Assembly: GCA_003504855.1 (NCBI GenBank)
Contig: DNZD01000104.1
Coordinates: 1-7,412 of the forward strand
DNA from: Cytophagales bacterium
GTDB lineage: Bacteria; Bacteroidota; Bacteroidia; Cytophagales; Cyclobacteriaceae
Direction: 5' to 3'
Length of the DNA stretch: 7,412 bases
In this document: positions 4,415-7,412 of the stretch, one piece after another
Layout: each line of letters begins with the position of its first letter
How positions within the stretch are numbered: position 1 is the first letter of the stretch
Notes under the pieces: model-generated
Databases searched by the model: none
Told to the model about the DNA's origin: nothing
Seen by the model: the letters and a program-made list of their open reading frames with translations, nothing else
Program-made: the position numbers and the translations under genes

Positions 4415-5656
4415 TCACCGCTTTCTTCCGCGAATCAGCACATCAATATCCTCCGGAGCGGAGTTCACATAGTATAGACTGATATTACCTTCCGGCGTAA
4501 GGCTGATCGTAGCAGGAACTGCATTGGCAGTCAGAAACCATCCTGCCGGCAACACTACTGTATTAAACGGCCGGCCAAATGAACGGTCAAAAATAAATTC
4601 ATCGTTGTAGAGGACGTACCGGTTGGGATCGGTATAGGTCTCTTCGATACGCAACCGAACGGATTGTCCCGCCTTCACCTTGTCAAACCAGATGGCCACT
4701 ACTTCAGATTCCGGCGTTACGGGTTCACTGATGTCCAGTCCGCGCTCCGTGATGGCCATACCTTTCAAAGTCTCGACTTTAAGGGGTGTGCCTGTATCAA
4801 GAATCATGGCAGAGGGATTGGAGGCCTTGCTGCCTGGTCGAACCACGTTGAGGTAACGATCGGTGCCTTCGCGCACTTCGGTATAGTCGTGATAAAGTCG
4901 GAAGGAATGGGTTTCGGGTTGCTGCAGGAAGTAAACGATCTCGCGGGTCTGATTGGCCCTTTCCGGGAATGAAAAATCAATCCGGGCTTTGGACTTATCA
5001 CGACCCTGACCCATGATCATCGGCGCAGCCTTCGCTGGTGTTACAAAAAGGTTCGCCGTGGCACTGAGCTTCCTTGCTTCAAGGTGCAAGGGCACGCCGG
5101 CATTGCCGACATTGAGAAAACTTAGTTTAATCCTTCCGTCCTGCTCCATCATCACCTGAACCGGATAGTTACACATGGTGACCTCATAACCCTTCGGCAA
5201 CACAATGGCGTTGCGGGCAATGGTGAGCAACCGGTCAAAAACGATAACTCCATCCTTTGTAAAGTATGTGCGGGGATCCTGATACGTCTTGTCGATGCGG
5301 ATGCGGTATTCGTTACCGGGTGCCACAGGTCGCGCCAATTTCACCTGCAGATAGTCGGTGTCTGCTTGTGCCGCAGCAAAGCCCGCCTTTCGGGCGTCAG
5401 TACCTGATACTACTTTCCATCCGAGTGGCTGACCCGTCATGAGGTCCAGTACGCCATCTACCTGGTGTTCGCTTCCTTTGCGCAAGGTGTTGTAGTAATA
5501 GGAGGCGCCTGCCTCGGTAGCCGTGACATCATATAGTATCCTGAACTTCTGCGTGGCCGGATCAAGTAACTCATAACGGGTGTATGAGTCATCAGGAGAT
5601 TGCGCTACGGCTGAAAACAAGGAGCAGGCTAAAGCAAAGCAGACGAGGATTTTCAT
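4415..5656 (-). CDS. Secreted protein of two homologous halves, function unknown
   Basis: 413 residues from ATG 5656. Residues 1-19 are a signal peptide (ending AVAQ). I recognise no named family. Two halves are homologous at a constant offset of 216 residues: KTYQDPRTY (123-131) matches ETYTDPNRY (339-347), VFDR (139-142) matches IFDR (355-358), and N149..VLPKG (to 156) matches N365..VLPAG (to 372). Pro165 matches Pro381, and DGRIKLSFLN (173-182) matches EGNISLYYVN (389-398). No catalytic motif or metal site stands out. The alternating hydrophobic pattern suggests beta-sandwich domains, a possible binding role. Cys6, Cys11 and Cys162 are the only cysteines seen. The stop abuts that of the convergent TPR gene. 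Confidence 0.88.
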   Translation of the reverse strand: MKILVCFALACSLFSAVAQSPDDSYTRYELLDPATQKFRILYDVTATEAGASYYYNTLRKGSEHQVDGVLDLMTGQPLGWKVVSGTDARKAGFAAAQADTDYLQVKLARPVAPGNEYRIRIDKTYQDPRTYFTKDGVIVFDRLLTIARNAIVLPKGYEVTMCNYPVQVMMEQDGRIKLSFLNVGNAGVPLHLEARKLSATANLFVTPAKAAPMIMGQGRDKSKARIDFSFPERANQTREIVYFLQQPETHSFRLYHDYTEVREGTDRYLNVVRPGSKASNPSAMILDTGTPLKVETLKGMAITERGLDISEPVTPESEVVAIWFDKVKAGQSVRLRIEETYTDPNRYVLYNDEFIFDRSFGRPFNTVVLPAGWFLTANAVPATISLTPEGNISLYYVNSAPEDIDVLIRGRKR

Positions 5657-5682
5657 AGTATATGGGTTAGGATAAAGATAGC

Positions 5683-5699
5683 CAAACCGTGACGGTTTG
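5683..5699. promoter_or_regulatory. 17-bp perfect palindrome, operator-like
   Basis: CAAACCGT-G-ACGGTTTG, 8-bp arms around one central base. It ends 27 bp upstream of the secreted-protein start codon and next to the TATCTTTA box, a position typical of a repressor operator. A one-base centre makes an RNA hairpin role unlikely. Confidence 0.45.
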
Positions 5700-5726
5700 C
5701 CGAGCGTGATGACAGGGAAGACTGAT

Positions 5727-5759
5727 AGGTGTCCTACACCTATTAGGTGTAGGACACCT
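5727..5759. repeat. 33-bp perfect palindrome, copy 1
   Basis: Arms AGGTGTCCTACACCTA and its exact complement surround a single T (5743). The central 29 bp recur at 5945-5973 with the centre changed from T to A. Confidence 0.9.
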
Positions 5760-5944
5760 TAATACGGCAATCTTCACGGATATACCAAGGAATTTTCTGG
5801 TGGAATTCCTGATTACTTCTTAACAAAAACCCAACCATTAAGGCCTTTCGAAATGATATTGTCCGGGAAGCAATTTTGGCTGCCCAGTTTTGCTAACAGT
5901 TGCTACTGGGTTTTAACAGTGGCTCCGGGAGAAGTCCAGGACAA

Positions 5945-5973
5945 GTGTCCTACACCTAATAGGTGTAGGACAC
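5945..5973. repeat. 29-bp perfect palindrome, copy 2
   Basis: GTGTCCTACACCTA-A-TAGGTGTAGGACAC, the same arms as copy 1 with centre A at 5959. It lies 23 bp after the rlmD stop codon (in rlmD's direction), where it could act as a hairpin protecting the transcript end, though no T run follows. Confidence 0.9.
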
Positions 5974-5996
5974 GGTTAAGGACACGGATAACTACC

Positions 5997-7412
5997 TCAC
6001 CTCCGATGCAACAACACCACATTCTCCACATGCATCGTCTGCGGAAACATATCCACGGGCTGAACAGCAATTATATCATACGCATCCGACAGGGTCTTCA
6101 GGTCGCGGGCCTGCGTAGCTGGATTGCAACTGACATACACGATGCGTTGTGGCGCTGCCTTGAGCAACATCTTCGTAACGTCTTCGTGCATGCCCACCCG
6201 TGGCGGATCGGTGATGATGACATCCGGTCGGCCGTGGGTATTAAGGAACGCATCATCGAGCAGATCCTTGATGTCGCCGGCGAAGAATGCTGTATTGCTG
6301 ATACCGTTCAATTGCGAATTTACCTTGGCATCATCGATGGCTGCCGCCACATATTCGAGGCCGACCACTTGCTTAGCTTGTCCCGCCACAAAATTGGCAA
6401 TGGTGCCGGTGCCGGTGTACAAGTCATAGACAAGTTCGTGCGGTTTCAAATCAGCCAGTTCCCAGGCGATGCGGTACAGCTCGTAAGCTTGCTCGGAGTT
6501 GGTTTGATAAAAGGACTTCGGTCCGACACGGAACTGCAACACGCCGGAGCCGTCCGGCGTGGGCATATACTCCGTGATCCATGGATTTCCTTTCCAACAT
6601 ATGATGTCAAGATCGTGGAACGTGTCATTCTTCTTGCCGTTGATGATGTAGTTGAATGAGGTGATTTCCGGAAAGTCTGCCTCGAGTCGCTTCAATATTC
6701 TTTCCGTCCACTCCATTTTGTCGTATGTCACCTGGAGAATAATCATCACCTCCTTTTTTGATCCGATGGGTGAATGGCCATTGGCGGTACGAATCGTTAA
6801 CGTGCGCAGAAAGCCAATTTGCTTGCGCAGATCAAAGAAAGGAATTCCGGCCTTCATGGCCTCGTCCTTTACCGCGAGTCGTATCCGGTTCGATGGGTCG
6901 GGCTGGAGGTGACATTCATGCACATCAAATACCCTGTCGTACATGCGGGGCAGGTGATAGCCCAGTCCGGGTGTTCCGGTAGATCCCTCTCCCATTTCCT
7001 CCTTCGTGAGCCACCGGTTGGCGGTGAAGGTGAAGTCCAGTTTGTTGCGATAGTGTTGTTGCCGTGCTGAACCGAAAATCGGACGCAAAGGGGGCAATGT
7101 CAGGCCACCCAGGCGCTCGAGGTTGTCGATCACCTGCTGCTGTTTGTATTGCAGTTGAACCTCGTATTTGATGTGTTGCCATGAGCATCCGCCGCAAAGT
7201 CCAAAATGCTTACAAAATGGTACGGCGCGATCAGGAGAATATGCAGTGATCGCCGTCGTGCGACCTTCCAGAAATGCCGATTTTATTTTGGTGAGTTCAA
7301 TGTCAACGGTGTCGCCCGGGGCTGCGCCGGAAACGAACACCACCATTCCCTCATGTCGTGCAACACATTTGCCTTCCGAGGCCATGGTCTCCACCTTAAG
7401 ACCGGATAGAAT
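5997..7412 (-). CDS. rlmD: 23S rRNA (uracil-C5)-methyltransferase, RlmD/RumA family (5' end outside window)
   Basis: The frame stays open to the right edge. GTG at 7394 is in frame, but the codons before it (ILSGLK) continue a typical TRAM-domain start, so the true start probably lies beyond 7412. Numbering from 7394: TRAM beta-barrel about 1-52; four iron-sulfur cysteines Cys61, Cys67, Cys70 (CKHFGLCGGC) and Cys161; FYQTN at 295-299; SAM motif DLYTGTGTIANF from 324; DPPR at 396-399; nucleophile Cys423 in YVSCNP; and Glu457 in the QTxHVE base motif. All catalytic and cluster residues are present. Known role: S-adenosylmethionine-dependent methylation of a 23S rRNA uridine at C5 (U1939 in E. 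coli). In Bacteroidota one such enzyme may serve more than one site. Identity as a TrmA/RumA-family rRNA methyltransferase is firm. Confidence 0.95.
   Translation of the reverse strand: MLSGLKVETMASEGKCVARHEGMVVFVSGAAPGDTVDIELTKIKSAFLEGRTTAITAYSPDRAVPFCKHFGLCGGCSWQHIKYEVQLQYKQQQVIDNLERLGGLTLPPLRPIFGSARQQHYRNKLDFTFTANRWLTKEEMGEGSTGTPGLGYHLPRMYDRVFDVHECHLQPDPSNRIRLAVKDEAMKAGIPFFDLRKQIGFLRTLTIRTANGHSPIGSKKEVMIILQVTYDKMEWTERILKRLEADFPEITSFNYIINGKKNDTFHDLDIICWKGNPWITEYMPTPDGSGVLQFRVGPKSFYQTNSEQAYELYRIAWELADLKPHELVYDLYTGTGTIANFVAGQAKQVVGLEYVAAAIDDAKVNSQLNGISNTAFFAGDIKDLLDDAFLNTHGRPDVIITDPPRVGMHEDVTKMLLKAAPQRIVYVSCNPATQARDLKTLSDAYDIIAVQPVDMFPQTMHVENVVLLHRR

Larger units (their letters stand above)
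5657..5996. other. Non-coding gap between the secreted-protein gene and rlmD
   Basis: No protein gene is supported; the plus-strand frame starting near 5853 is a shadow of rlmD. The gap contains the three palindromes listed separately. It also has a GGAATT/AATTCC hairpin near 5788-5808 and a weak plus-strand stem CCCAGT/ACTGGG followed by TTTT near 5882-5913. A TATCTTTA box (minus, about 5680-5673), one mismatch from TAnnTTTG, could serve the secreted-protein gene, but no TTG lies at the right distance. Confidence 0.5.

Noticed and set aside
4415..5656. Lipoprotein reading (FALAC at residues 7-11)
   Set aside because: The cysteine comes too early and the preceding residues do not fit a lipobox; a signal peptidase I site after AVAQ fits better.
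5945..5973. Rho-independent terminator of rlmD
   Set aside because: The palindrome is strong but no T run follows on the minus strand, so I list it only as a repeat.
5853..6659. A 268-codon plus-strand frame
   Set aside because: It overlaps the clear RlmD coding region on the other strand, shows no protein family features and runs through the palindrome at 5945-5973.

Overview
The window looks like a chromosomal segment of a Bacteroidota bacterium, probably in the Cytophagales/Chitinophagales area. The grounds are exported proteins with short signal peptides ending in AQ, almost no Shine-Dalgarno sites, tRNA genes without an encoded CCA, and a promoter that matches the Bacteroidota sigma consensus (TTG, 19 nt, TAnnTTTG). 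It has five protein genes, two of them cut by the window edges, and two tRNA-Lys genes inside a long non-coding repeat region.

Layout. On the minus strand, 1-869 is an exported two-domain rhodanese (3' end outside the window). 870-1179 is non-coding. 1180-1902 (minus) is an AT-richer exported orphan ending in two DnaJ-type CxxCxGxG knuckles. From 1903 to 3660 there is no protein gene. This stretch holds tRNA-Lys(CTT), tRNA-Lys(TTT) and two tandem repeat arrays, one directly 3' of each tRNA. It also holds a small tandem array of 26-27 bp hairpins just 5' of tRNA-Lys(TTT), and a consensus promoter pointing at that tRNA. 3686-4414 (plus) is a TPR / two-helix membrane / SH3-like protein. It converges on 4415-5656 (minus) with no gap; that gene encodes a secreted protein made of two homologous halves. 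5657-5996 is non-coding with two copies of a long perfect palindrome and one operator-like palindrome. 5997-7412 (minus) is RlmD, the 23S rRNA uracil-5 methyltransferase, with its N-terminus beyond the edge.

The most notable part is 2039-3400. Seven units of roughly 150-186 bp lie behind the two tRNA-Lys genes. Each complete unit carries a copy of the last ~14-16 nt of the neighbouring tRNA (acceptor and T-stem 3' strand). Six of the seven also carry, about 100 nt away, a complementary copy, so that the transcript can close on a helix of up to 12 bp. The sequence of this helix follows the local tRNA: GGAGAG/CTCTCC beside tRNA-Lys(CTT), GCTGGG/CCCAGC beside tRNA-Lys(TTT). A second shared inner stem, a largely free interior and a rho-independent-type terminator complete each unit. 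The closest precedent I know is the tandem repeat downstream of E. coli tyrT (rtT RNA), whose units also repeat the tRNA 3' end. These units look like a tRNA-templated family of structured RNA or mobile cassettes. Apart from the tRNA-gene/repeat relation, the genes show no obvious common pathway.
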